A stretch of 24,964 bases of DNA from CAZUAQ01 sp964618455 (GCA_964618455.1 CAZUAQ010000069.1:1-24964); one strand, 5' to 3'. Positions 1 to 7,967 are shown, counted from the stretch's first letter. Numbers and translations are program-made. The notes: generated by a model from the letters alone, not told the origin.

Positions 1-399
1 GATCTCACGATCGACCAGGGCGGCAACCTTACGCCGCCGCAGGAAGCTGCCGGCGGTCGATGCCAGGTACTCCTTCTCCGTCATGCCTTCCGCCACGTCG
101 CGCAGCAGGTCGTGCCAATCCTCGCCGAAGAAGGCCAGCGGTCTGAACCACCCTTCGAGAAGGGCATCGATCCTCCCGACGCTTTCGGCCTGTGCCAGAA
201 ACCAAGCGTGGTGGTCCCGGGCGAGCCGTTGATACGCGACCGCCGCGCGGTACAACGCCCTGCGTACCCGCTCGCGATAGCGCATGGCCTCGGCCGCGCA
301 ACGCTCAGCAATCGACGCCTGCTTGAGGCACTCGTGGTACAGCCTGTTTGGGTTGGTACTGGTGCTCGACCAGCGTCCATTTCCAGTTGTCACGCCCAT
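1..399 (-). CDS. Unknown helical protein, 3' end cut by the window edge
   Basis: This reading frame stays open from an ATG at 399 to the window edge, giving 133 residues. AAGGAG lies 7 bases before the ATG, which decides the start. The product is rich in Arg, Ala and Leu, looks helical and has no signal peptide; a recognisable stretch is GMTEKEYLASTAGSFLRRRK. The first 95 bases overlap the 3' end of the HTH/zinc-cluster gene in another frame. A later ATG at 285 would remove the overlap but has no clear ribosome binding site. It is the last visible gene of the leftward element operon. I do not recognise the family; a terminase small subunit or other early-to-late transition gene is only a guess from position. 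Confidence 0.55.
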   Translation of the reverse strand, partial: MGVTTGNGRWSSTSTNPNRLYHECLKQASIAERCAAEAMRYRERVRRALYRAAVAYQRLARDHHAWFLAQAESVGRIDALLEGWFRPLAFFGEDWHDLLRDVAEGMTEKEYLASTAGSFLRRRKVAALVDREI

Positions 400-1069
400 G
401 ACCGTGCTCCTTGCATAAGAACCGTTTCCGCCGCCGGAGCTGGCTCGGCTTCCGCCAGCCGGCGCACTGCCCACAAACGAAACAGAAGACCACTCGACCG
501 CCGGCCCACGAGGAATGGGCCCGCCCGCGGCTGTTGGCCGGGCGAACCCCGCGCAGACGGCGCCGGACCATGTCGCGATCCCGGTACTTCTGAGCGTGTT
601 TCGCCAATGATCGGCGCGCATGCTCCCGGACTCGATCGCCATCGACACGGCGCATCTCCGCATCGTGCAGCGACCGGCATTGCCGGTTCCGTGTACAGAA
701 TCGCCACTTGCAGTGGGACCGCATCGGACCACCGCACCCGGCGCAGCGAAGGCGCTTCGTGTAGCCCTTCCGGTAACACACCGCCTCGTTTCGGCATTGG
801 GCGGTGCGTCCGCAGATGCCGATCTTCGACGTCGTCGGCGCGCCGCAGACCTTGCACGGCTGCGTCCCACGCAACCGCTTCTTGTTCGTGAGCCGCTCGC
901 CGCCCCGGCAAGTCATCCAGTCAGAAACCGTGCTCCGCGGTACGCCGAGTTCAGCCGCGATCTCTCGAATCGTGCGACCTTCCATCCGCCAAGCCCGGGC
1001 CTGCTCCCGTCGCGCGTCCGGGGCGGCATTCGCATTCGATGGCTGTCGATTACACGTTTCGTGGCTCAC
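305..1069 (-). CDS. Helix-turn-helix and Cys-cluster DNA-binding protein of unknown role
   Basis: The 254-residue product has an N-terminal HTH at about residues 31-52 (REIAAELGVPRSTVSDW), of the kind found in resolvases and terminase small subunits. At least three Cys clusters follow: CKVC with C86 and C92, CAGC with C120, C125 and C131, and a C-terminal CFVCGQC with FLCKEH. This suggests several zinc-binding knuckles. The rest is very rich in Arg. I chose the GTG start at 1069 because GGAGG lies 7 bases upstream; an in-frame start at 1147 has no such support. It sits downstream of the repeat-rich gap after the primase gene. It could be a transcription regulator or an HNH-like nuclease with diverged ligands; I see no clear HNH triad. 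The family is not identified. Confidence 0.6.
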   Translation of the reverse strand: MSHETCNRQPSNANAAPDARREQARAWRMEGRTIREIAAELGVPRSTVSDWMTCRGGERLTNKKRLRGTQPCKVCGAPTTSKIGICGRTAQCRNEAVCYRKGYTKRLRCAGCGGPMRSHCKWRFCTRNRQCRSLHDAEMRRVDGDRVREHARRSLAKHAQKYRDRDMVRRRLRGVRPANSRGRAHSSWAGGRVVFCFVCGQCAGWRKPSQLRRRKRFLCKEHGHGRDNWKWTLVEHQYQPKQAVPRVPQAGVDC

Positions 1070-1508
1070 ACCGTCACCTCCGACGCGTTCCTGCGTATCC
1101 CACGGGGCCGCCAGGCGGCCCGGCCGGTTCACCTGTCCGGTTTTCATGGCCTGTCCGATCGCAAGCTATGCCGTGGCCGATGGTTACAGAAAAACAGGAC
1201 AGCCCAAACAACGTCAGATGGGGTTGGGTACTGTTCCCGCGGGCCCTCGCCTGTCGTTCTGGCAGGTAGGACCCATGCCCACGTTTCACCTTTCACCCCA
1301 CCCCTCACGTACACACGCGCATACACGCGGGCACACAGCGCGCGAGGGGGTAAGGGTGAAAGACATATATATGGAGAGAGAGTTGTTGTTTTCATTATAT
1401 ATACGCTGTTTTCCACGATCTCACCTTTCACCTCGACCCAGTGAAACGTGGGTGAAACGAGAGAAACCTGAACCGCCGAACAGAGCATTTCCGTCACGTG
1501 ACGGGCAA
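1070..1508. other. Non-coding gap between the primase and HTH genes
   Basis: No convincing gene is seen in these 439 bases. The open frames that cross it lack coding character. It holds most of the TTTCACC repeats, the AT-rich segment and the palindrome. A promoter for the downstream HTH gene may also lie here, but no clear -35/-10 pair could be assigned. Confidence 0.5.
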
Positions 1509-1551
1509 TCACGTTTCACCCCCGTCCGGCGTTTCACCCTCAGCGTTCACC
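1281..1551. repeat. Iteron-like CGTTTCACC repeat cluster, candidate origin or operator array
   Basis: The heptamer TTTCACC occurs exactly at 1284, 1291, 1426, 1514 and 1532, and inverted (GGTGAAA) at 1355 and 1451. One-mismatch copies lie at 1440 (inverted) and 1545. Four copies extend to CGTTTCACC (1282, 1512, 1530, and inverted at 1451-1459). The copies from 1514 rightward lie inside the 3' end of the primase gene. In the middle is an AT-rich stretch at about 1361-1415 that stands out in this GC-rich DNA, and a perfect 14-base palindrome CCGTCACGTGACGG sits at 1491-1504. Iterons beside an AT-rich segment and inside a replication gene are the layout of lambda-like and plasmid origins. A regulator-binding array is the alternative. 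Confidence 0.5.
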
Positions 1552-3650
1552 CCACGGATCAGCCGATACGACCGCTGGTATGTCCCGGCCCGAGGCACAG
1601 TGACGATCTCGATATCTCCCTGTTGGGACAGCGTGTCGATGAGACCCGTGAAGCTCTTCGCATCCAACTTCATCCGCTTCAGCAGTACGCTGTGCGGCAG
1701 CTCATACCCCGGCGCATCGCGCAGCTTCTGCATGAGCTTGAGACAATCGGCATGGAACGGGTTATCCGCCACATGGCTGGATGCCATGAAGAGCATGCGC
1801 CGGGTTTGGTGGATGACGAACCGTCGGGCCCATTCGGCGGCGGCCTTGCCGATCTGCCGATCCTTGTGGTTCTCGCTTACCGCGTAAAGTAGCGCGAGCT
1901 TGCGCGTTTGTTCGCTGACTCGCCCCCAGACCGTCGTGCCAACCGGATCGCCGGCGCGTTCGGCTTCTGCATACTCGGTTTCAGCCTCCAGTCGCGTCTC
2001 GATCAGAATGCTCCGGGCCTCATCCGTATGGGGCACGATCTTCGGGACCGGATGCCATTGTTCGAGGTTGCCGTTGCCGGGCCGGAAATCGGCCCACCAT
2101 TTCGCTGTCTCCAGAACGCGCGGCGGCAGCGGTTCGATCTTGGGCTCCTGCCCCGGCGAACGCTTGCCGCATTCGAGAATGATCATGCGGGCGAAGAAGC
2201 CGTTGGTGAGCATCCGCTCCGACAGTGCCTGGTAGTAGTGGTTCGGGATCGCTGTGCCGAGGACGACCAGGTTGGGTTGGTCGATCACACCCGGCGATTC
2301 TTTACCCGCCTTGCGGCGCATCGGGAAGACCGAGTTCGCCGACGAGTACATCGTCAGCAACGTGCCCATGATGTTCTCGTGGCGGGCGTCCTTGGCCTTG
2401 TTGATCGACTGGAGCATGCCGTCGATCTCGTCGGTCTGAAACAGCATGCACGGGTTGGCGAACAAGGCGTCCTGCACACCCTCACCCGAGGCGAACCGTC
2501 CACCGAGACAGTCCGAGAGTCCGACTGCATGCAGGATCTCCGTGTTGATCTTGCGCGGGCTGTCCTTGCCGGCAGACGAATGGGCCAGACCCAGCAGGTA
2601 CAGATTCGTGCGATTGTCGCCGGGGTCACGAACCTTCCGCCCGGCGAGTACAGCCTGCAGCGCCAGCGCGCCGCAGAACGCCATCACCGTGTTCGGGTAC
2701 GGCGCGATCGCCAGGCAGTAGTCCATGACCTCGGACACGAACCCCGGCACGCGAAGCAATTCGTCGGGCAGTGGGCCGGGATCGGCAGCCTGAGCGGACG
2801 GTTCGTTCGCAGATTGGTCATCGGGCGGAGTGGCGAAGATCTGCTGGTAATGATCCTCCACCAGCGCGACAGACACAGCATCCGGCTCGTACCGCGCGAC
2901 GCTGGTTGCGATGCGTTTGACCTCGGCGTCGGGCAGCGGCGGTCGGCATCGCGTCTGGTTGGTGACCTGGATTGCTGCGAAGATCTCGTCACGACTCATA
3001 CCCTGCCGGCGCATACCACCGGCCAGGCGCGCGAGCGTGTTGTTGCGCTGCCCGTCAGGAATGGGGTTGCCGTCATCTCCATCACCCTTGGCCGGCGCAT
3101 TCGGCGTGGCCGCATCCTCGCAGACCAGTTTCACCAGCCACGCCGGGCACTCAACTGGGGACACCTCGTCGATCGCTCGAACGTCCCGCCAGGCGTAGGC
3201 GTTTCCGTTGGGATGTACGCTGGGCGACAGGACGACGTAACCGCCGTCGCCTTTCACATCGACGCCGGGGCCGAGCTCGCCCTGACTGCACGGTACGTGA
3301 TTGCCGGGATGACGGATGAACAGATGTCTACCGCCTCCGGCGGTGAGACCTTCCGTCGTATCAGGTAGCTTCGCGTATCGGCTCTCCAGATCATTGAGGC
3401 CGGCTTCACCACCGTTGCGAGGATCGATGTCCAACACAAACGTGCCGCTGGCGGTGCCCGTTGGCATGCCGATGTTGGCGCGCGGGTTGGTGCGCCACCA
3501 TTTGCGAATGGTCGCTTCATCGGTCGTCGCATCGTGGAATCCGTTGTCGGTGAGCGGCGTCTTGCGCCCCGGCGCGCAGGGGAAGACCGGCAGCCCCATG
3601 CGGGCATAGGTCAGTGCAGCTTCGAGCAGTGGGTTCACCACTTCACCCAT
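1509..3650 (-). CDS. Primase-polymerase with C-terminal DUF3987-like ATPase domain
   Basis: The 713-residue product is a replication protein. Residues 1-180 form a bifunctional DNA primase/polymerase (Prim-Pol) domain, with GLPVFPCAPGRKTP, the metal-binding DID at about 74-76 and GGGRHLFIR at about 106-114. A PriCT-like helical segment follows at about 200-255. From about 295 on there is a DUF3987-like ATPase/helicase region with an unusual P-loop (GLAHSSAGKDSPRK, about 355-368) and a Walker B-like LFQTDEID at about 404-411. The ATG at 3650 has GAGGG about 6 bases upstream and follows the helicase gene by 27 bases. It probably primes and helps unwind the element's own origin. The 3' end contains three of the CGTTTCACC-type repeats, which give the Gly-Glu-Thr-rich tail. 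Confidence 0.88.
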   Translation of the reverse strand: MGEVVNPLLEAALTYARMGLPVFPCAPGRKTPLTDNGFHDATTDEATIRKWWRTNPRANIGMPTGTASGTFVLDIDPRNGGEAGLNDLESRYAKLPDTTEGLTAGGGRHLFIRHPGNHVPCSQGELGPGVDVKGDGGYVVLSPSVHPNGNAYAWRDVRAIDEVSPVECPAWLVKLVCEDAATPNAPAKGDGDDGNPIPDGQRNNTLARLAGGMRRQGMSRDEIFAAIQVTNQTRCRPPLPDAEVKRIATSVARYEPDAVSVALVEDHYQQIFATPPDDQSANEPSAQAADPGPLPDELLRVPGFVSEVMDYCLAIAPYPNTVMAFCGALALQAVLAGRKVRDPGDNRTNLYLLGLAHSSAGKDSPRKINTEILHAVGLSDCLGGRFASGEGVQDALFANPCMLFQTDEIDGMLQSINKAKDARHENIMGTLLTMYSSANSVFPMRRKAGKESPGVIDQPNLVVLGTAIPNHYYQALSERMLTNGFFARMIILECGKRSPGQEPKIEPLPPRVLETAKWWADFRPGNGNLEQWHPVPKIVPHTDEARSILIETRLEAETEYAEAERAGDPVGTTVWGRVSEQTRKLALLYAVSENHKDRQIGKAAAEWARRFVIHQTRRMLFMASSHVADNPFHADCLKLMQKLRDAPGYELPHSVLLKRMKLDAKSFTGLIDTLSQQGDIEIVTVPRAGTYQRSYRLIRGVNAEGETPDGGET

Positions 3651-3677
3651 TCGATACCCTCAACGGTGACACACTCC

Positions 3678-5402
3678 TCAGAATGGCACGTCCTCCGCAT
3701 CCACACCGCACGGCAGCGGCGCATCGTCATCGAACTGGTTCGGATCCTCCGGCCGGGGCGGGATCGGCCCGAGCGCGTGGCGGATGATGCGATCGTACTT
3801 CTCACCCGCCACCTGCCGGACGGTAACGGCGAGCGTCTTAGCGAGCGCGCCCATCTCGGCCAGTTCGACCGCTTCCTCGGCTGTGTCCGGCACCGGCTCG
3901 CGGCTGCGCGTACGCCACCATGACTCGGCCTTGGCGCGGGCGTAACCCGAATGCTCGATGCAGACCCACTCGGATACGTACTGGTTGAACCCGATGCGGT
4001 ACTCGACCCGCATCGTGCGCGGATGATCGTCGGGCGCATCACGTTTGACGTGCACGCTGTAGAAGGTGTCGGTGACCTCGTGCTCGGTGTCCGTCGATTC
4101 GCCAGAAAGGATGCCCGCCGTGGAGGCTTCCTGATCATGTCGTTGCCGATCGGGCGGCGGGAACTCATGGCCACACTCGGGGCACGTGGCGTAGGCGGCA
4201 TGGATCACCGCCTGGCACTGCGGGCATTCCTTGGCCGGTGCGTCACCATCGCCTTGGCCCGGATCTTTGATTCGCAGGTCATCGACCGGGCCATGGCGCA
4301 GGATGTTCCCGCCGAAGTCGAGCACGAGGCAGTCGGTCTTGCCGGGATGCAGCCGGAACCCGCGACCAACCATCTGGTAGTAGAGGCCGGGCGAGTTCGT
4401 CGGGCGCAGCAGCGCGACGCAGTCGATGTTCGGGGCGTCGAAGCCCGTCGTGAGCACATTGACGTTGACCAGGTACCTCAGTTCGCCATTGCGAAATCGC
4501 TTCAGCGTCTCGGTGCGGTCGAAGGGCAACGTCTCGGCATGAACGAACCCGCACTCATGTCCCAGACCGTCGAGCACGCGTTGCACATGAAGCGCGTGCT
4601 GCACGCCGGCCGCGAAGATGAGCACCGACTGGCGATTCTCCGTGTGGGCGATGATCTCCCGGCAGGCCGAGCGGACGAGTGAGTCATCGTCCATGAGTTG
4701 TTCGACCTCGCCAGCGATGAACTCACCGCCGCGCAGATGCAGGCCGGACATGTCCGCCTTGCGCTTGCCGGCCTTGCTCTTGAGCGGGCAGAGGTATCCC
4801 TGCACGATCAGCTCACGCACGCCAACCTCGTAACAGACGTGATTGAGCAGGTTGTCCGGGCCGCAGATCGTACCGGTGGTCATGCGATACGGCGTGGCCG
4901 TCAAGCCGATCAGTCGCACGTTGGGGTTGACTACCTTCGCGTCGTCCAGGAACGTGCGGTACATGCCCTCGCCGTCGGGTGGGATCATGTGCGCTTCGTC
5001 GATCAGGATCAGATCGAAGCGGTCCAGTTCCGCCGCGCGGCGATAGACGGACTGGATGCCGGCCACGATGATCGCATGATCGGTGTCCCGGCTCTTGAGG
5101 CCCGCCGAGTAGACACCGATCTGGTTCCACAGGTCCGGCGCCATCGTATGCAACTTGTCGACCGCCTGTTCGAGCAATTCCTTCACGTGCGCGAGTATGA
5201 GCACGCGCCCGTCCCATTGCTGAACGGCATCACGGCACATCGTCGCCATCACCGGGGTTTTACCGCCAGCCGTGGGGATGACCAGGCACGGATTGTCATC
5301 GCGCAAGCGCAGGTGGTTGTACACGGCACCGACCGCTTCAGTCTGATACGGCCGCAGCGTGAGTGTGGATGGCGTGGGCGCCGACAGAACTCCTTGCGTC
5401 AT
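3678..5402 (-). CDS. Superfamily 2 DEAH-box helicase with zinc ribbon
   Basis: The 574-residue product has the order of SF2 helicase motifs: Walker A-like IPTAGGKT at about 42-49, DEAH at 135-138 in LILIDEAH, motif III TAT at about 168-170, and motif VI QMVGRGFR at about 343-350. A four-Cys ribbon follows (CPQC and CPEC, about 393-410). The C-terminal 160 residues resemble the tail of phage helicases but have no named domain that I can assign. The ATG at 5402 overlaps the stop of the metallophosphoesterase gene as ATGA, which argues for this start over a longer open frame reaching 5870. It likely unwinds DNA for the adjacent primase-polymerase and recombination proteins. Confidence 0.9.
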   Translation of the reverse strand: MTQGVLSAPTPSTLTLRPYQTEAVGAVYNHLRLRDDNPCLVIPTAGGKTPVMATMCRDAVQQWDGRVLILAHVKELLEQAVDKLHTMAPDLWNQIGVYSAGLKSRDTDHAIIVAGIQSVYRRAAELDRFDLILIDEAHMIPPDGEGMYRTFLDDAKVVNPNVRLIGLTATPYRMTTGTICGPDNLLNHVCYEVGVRELIVQGYLCPLKSKAGKRKADMSGLHLRGGEFIAGEVEQLMDDDSLVRSACREIIAHTENRQSVLIFAAGVQHALHVQRVLDGLGHECGFVHAETLPFDRTETLKRFRNGELRYLVNVNVLTTGFDAPNIDCVALLRPTNSPGLYYQMVGRGFRLHPGKTDCLVLDFGGNILRHGPVDDLRIKDPGQGDGDAPAKECPQCQAVIHAAYATCPECGHEFPPPDRQRHDQEASTAGILSGESTDTEHEVTDTFYSVHVKRDAPDDHPRTMRVEYRIGFNQYVSEWVCIEHSGYARAKAESWWRTRSREPVPDTAEEAVELAEMGALAKTLAVTVRQVAGEKYDRIIRHALGPIPPRPEDPNQFDDDAPLPCGVDAEDVPF

Positions 5403-6169
5403 GCCGCCACCTCCGTGCCATCGGGCAGGATGCAGCGGCTGTCCATGATGGGGATCGTATAGAGCGTATCGCTGCGACGGCCGAGGTAGCCGAGGATGAA
5501 AGCGTTGACCCATTCCACCGGGCGGCCCGTGCCGTACAGCGGGATCGGTTTGCACAGGCAACCAGCACTGCGGGCCTGAACAACTTTGCCGGGCGACCAG
5601 ATGTTTTGAATGATGCAGGCGTCGGCCCTGTGCGTATGCCCGTGGATCACGCTCTTGCCTTGGCTGATCTGCAGATGGTTCTTCGTGGCGTGGCGCGCGT
5701 AAGACCAGCCGTGCACCGCGATGATCCGCGAGTTGACCGCGTAATGAGGATACCGACCGTCCGCCGATCCGTAAGGCACATACGTGCACTTCGATCGTCC
5801 CTTGGTCAGGCGGATACGCGGCGCGAGCATGGAATACGCGCCACGTCCCTCCGCAGCAACCGCCGCCCACCGGTCGAGGCGGTACTCGTGATTGCCTTCG
5901 ACGATAACCAACCGATCGCAGACTTTCTGGAGGCGGTCCAGCAGCGCGTTGGCCTCGCGCAGGTCATCAACGTAGTCCGTCTCCGGCACGCCGTGCGTCG
6001 GCGGGTGTGTGGAGAACTGTCCGCAGTCCAGCAGATCGCCCAGGCAAACAATCAGGTTCGGCCGCAGACGCTCGGCCGCGCGACAGAACACCTCCACCGC
6101 CCGCGGGTTGTGGTGCGGGATGTGCACGTCGCCGAAGGCCAGCATGGTCTTGCTGTGCGCCTTGGCCAT
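5399..6169 (-). CDS. Calcineurin-like metallophosphoesterase
   Basis: The 256-residue product shows the metal-ligand motifs of calcineurin-like phosphoesterases in order: FGDVH (about 12-16), GDLLD (about 44-48), EGNHEYR (about 91-97), HGW, and GHTHR near the C-terminal third. It has no signal peptide, so it acts in the cytoplasm. The start ATG shares a base with the stop of the preceding gene (TGATG); a GTG one codon upstream is the alternative. Phage operons often carry such enzymes beside replication genes. The substrate could be a nucleic acid end or a nucleotide, and the sequence does not decide. Confidence 0.87.
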   Translation of the reverse strand: MAKAHSKTMLAFGDVHIPHHNPRAVEVFCRAAERLRPNLIVCLGDLLDCGQFSTHPPTHGVPETDYVDDLREANALLDRLQKVCDRLVIVEGNHEYRLDRWAAVAAEGRGAYSMLAPRIRLTKGRSKCTYVPYGSADGRYPHYAVNSRIIAVHGWSYARHATKNHLQISQGKSVIHGHTHRADACIIQNIWSPGKVVQARSAGCLCKPIPLYGTGRPVEWVNAFILGYLGRRSDTLYTIPIMDSRCILPDGTEVAA

Positions 6170-6798
6170 CACTCATCCCCCGCGACCATCGCTGCCGTCC
6201 GCGCATAGCCGGCGATGTCGATCAGATTGTCCCGCTTGTAACGATGACTCTGGCGAGCCAGCTTGATCGCGATCATGCACAGCGGGACGTCCGCAGCCGT
6301 GACCCTCTGGTCGGTGATCAACTTCGAGCGAAGAATCCCTGTCCACATCAGCGCGGCCCGCTCGAAGTCGTCCGCTGGATGGCCGTAATCATCGCGACGG
6401 TCGCCTTCCGTGACCTTCCGCGCGGTATCCAGAACGGACGCGGCACCACGTTCGGCGGAGTAGGACGTGTTCGGCACGTGCGGCATCGGTGTGCCGGACC
6501 AGGCGTCGAAGAACTGCAGACCGAGTTCCTTGGCGAGAACGGTCTCCAACGTCGCGCCGGCCGACCACTCCCAGCCGGGCAGTAGCGCGATCGCATCGCA
6601 CTGGGCCAGCATGGTCATGTCGGCGCGCAGGTACGCTTCGCGCGGCAGGTCCGTGCGGCCCCCGAAGTTCTCCGCCGGGTTGGCTACTTCCCATCCAGCC
6701 TGGCGAAATCGCTCGGCCGCCGCGTGAAACGCCGGAAAGTTGTGATCCTCGTGTCCGGTCATCGGACCGGAGATGTAAATGTGTCCAGGCTTGGTCAT
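6169..6798 (-). CDS. DUF4406-DUF6378 fusion, nucleotide-metabolism-like protein
   Basis: The 209-residue product has two parts. Residues 1-100 match the DUF4406 pattern, a relative of nucleoside 2-deoxyribosyltransferases: IYISGPMTG near the start, NPAENFGG, then CDAIALLPGWEWSAGATLE with a catalytic-type Glu at about 85. Residues about 115-207 match DUF6378, a phage domain: VLDTARKVTEGDRRDDYGHP, then MWTGIL and KLARQSHRYKRDNLID. A role in nucleotide salvage or pool control during element replication is an inference. The gene starts 3 bases after the rusA-like stop and overlaps the phosphoesterase start. The domains are often separate genes elsewhere, so the fusion is of some note. Confidence 0.8.
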   Translation of the reverse strand: MTKPGHIYISGPMTGHEDHNFPAFHAAAERFRQAGWEVANPAENFGGRTDLPREAYLRADMTMLAQCDAIALLPGWEWSAGATLETVLAKELGLQFFDAWSGTPMPHVPNTSYSAERGAASVLDTARKVTEGDRRDDYGHPADDFERAALMWTGILRSKLITDQRVTAADVPLCMIAIKLARQSHRYKRDNLIDIAGYARTAAMVAGDE

Positions 6799-6801
6799 CG
6801 C

Positions 6802-7200
6802 TCAGTTGTTCTCCGGGTTGATCACGGCTCCACACAACGGGCAACGGTGCAACGGCAGGTCATCGAGCTGCACTTCGAGTCTCCCGCCTTTCACGTGGTC
6901 GCGCCGTCGCGTCACGAGCAGGTCGATCTGACTGTCATCCTCGTAGACGCTGGCGTGTTCCAGCGCATCGAGCACGGGTTTCTGAAGGTTGTCGAGGTCG
7001 CGCTTGCGCCGATCCGGTGGAAACGCATCCATACACAGAGCAATCCGTCCACCGGACGGGGGCTTCCGAGGGCCGTCCCCGGCCAGGAGGGCGCAGACAT
7101 CCGTGCGGTACGTCCGGCCCTCCCGGCTGATCAGCATCCGCCCCCGGAAGTGACGCCAGTAGTGATTGATGCTCGGCGGATACGGCAGTGTGAACGTCAT
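6802..7200 (-). CDS. rusA: RusA-family Holliday junction resolvase
   Basis: The 132-residue product resolves Holliday junctions by paired nicking, as a dimer. PPSINHYWR near the N-terminus and RKRDLDNLQKPVLDALEHA followed by VYEDDSQI give the RusA signature. The catalytic aspartates are D68, D70 and one of D88/D89, matching D70, D72 and D91 of E. coli RusA. The last 15 residues add a single CPLC pair, which the E. coli protein lacks; one pair is not a full zinc site unless it is shared across the dimer. The start overlaps the stop of the preceding gene (ATGA), so translation is probably coupled. It belongs with the RecB-like nuclease, Sak4-type ATPase and DUF669 protein in a recombination module. 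Confidence 0.92.
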   Translation of the reverse strand: MTFTLPYPPSINHYWRHFRGRMLISREGRTYRTDVCALLAGDGPRKPPSGGRIALCMDAFPPDRRKRDLDNLQKPVLDALEHASVYEDDSQIDLLVTRRRDHVKGGRLEVQLDDLPLHRCPLCGAVINPENN

Positions 7201-7496
7201 GCCGCCAGGTCCTCGATGTCATCCACGATCGAATTCATCATCTGCTCACGGCGCCATTGCCAGATGGATTCCAGTTCCTTTAGCGCCGCCTTGCGGCTGG
7301 CGAATTCGACCCGTTCAGTCGTATCACGAGTCCAGGCGCAGGGTTCGTTGAGCGAGCCGTAGCCACGCCAGTACTCGAGTTCGACATCACGGATCACCCA
7401 GAAAGCGCGCTCTTGTTTCTTGCCCCTGCCGAGATACGTCGTCTCTACGACTTTGACGACCCGCTCATTGGGGTTCTTGCAGTTCGGGTAGGTCAT
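7197..7496 (-). CDS. Unknown 99-residue element protein
   Basis: I do not recognise this protein. The N-terminus carries TYPNCKNPNERVVKVVETTY, which may be a half zinc ribbon or a small beta domain, followed by a Lys/Arg-rich turn. The C-terminal half is helical (RKAALKELESIWQWRREQMM). It is strongly expected to be translated: AGGAGG lies 5 bases before the ATG, the gene starts 10 bases after the DUF669 stop, and it overlaps the RusA start by ATGA. Its place between a DUF669 protein and RusA suggests a role in DNA recombination or repair, by context only. Confidence 0.75.
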   Translation of the reverse strand: MTYPNCKNPNERVVKVVETTYLGRGKKQERAFWVIRDVELEYWRGYGSLNEPCAWTRDTTERVEFASRKAALKELESIWQWRREQMMNSIVDDIEDLAA

Positions 7497-7506
7497 GACT
7501 GCCTCC

Positions 7507-7965
7507 TCAGCGCTTCCACGGTGGCGTGCTATTGTTGCCGGCGGTCGCCTGCGTTCGCGGCGCGACGGCGTCCTTCTTGTCGTAGCTCTTGATGACGTTG
7601 CCCATCTCGTCGGTGTCCTTGCGCTTCTTCAGGCCGACTGTGATGACCAGCGGAAGGTTATGCAGTTCGACGCTGTCCTTGGGCGCCAGCACACCGACCG
7701 CGCGGCAGATGGCCGAGAGCTCGGCCCGCGCAATCTTGACCGCCGTGGCGTTGGGGTTGTCGAGGTTCAACCGCGCCCAGACCATGCGGTCCTTGTACTC
7801 GCCTTCGATGATCTGGAACGTGAACTCGAGGTACTGGCCGACGCCCGACTTGGTGGGCTTCATCTCGCTCTCGGTGATCACGGTCAGGTACTTGCCGGCC
7901 GGGATGGGCTCGAAAGCGAAATTCGGGTCGACTTCGTTGGCGTTGAATCCGTTCAGCGTAGGCAC
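7507..7965 (-). CDS. DUF669-family phage protein, probable single-stranded DNA binding
   Basis: The 152-residue product fits the DUF669 family, usually found beside phage recombination ATPases. Visible family features are FEPIPAGKYLTVITESEMKP near the N-terminus, GQYLEFTFQIIEGEYKDR, and NATAVKIARAELSAICRAVG. The C-terminal tail NNSTPPWKR looks flexible and positively charged rather than the acidic tail of SSB. Family knowledge points to a role with single-strand annealing or single-stranded DNA binding; direct proof is limited. The gene begins 2 bases after the stop of the ATPase gene, so the two proteins are likely made together. Confidence 0.85.
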   Translation of the reverse strand: MPTLNGFNANEVDPNFAFEPIPAGKYLTVITESEMKPTKSGVGQYLEFTFQIIEGEYKDRMVWARLNLDNPNATAVKIARAELSAICRAVGVLAPKDSVELHNLPLVITVGLKKRKDTDEMGNVIKSYDKKDAVAPRTQATAGNNSTPPWKR

Positions 7966-7967
7966 GA

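Noticed and set aside
1144..1512. 122-codon open frame over the repeat cluster
   Set aside because: Its sequence lacks coding character and crosses the AT-rich segment and repeats; no start signal is seen.
1908..3368. Long open frame of 486 codons on the plus strand
   Set aside because: It is antisense to the primase-polymerase, which has clear motifs; the frame is open because of high GC.
5403..5870. Longer N-terminus for the helicase
   Set aside because: It would overlap the metallophosphoesterase fully; the ATG at 5402 overlaps that gene's stop by ATGA and starts just before the helicase domain.
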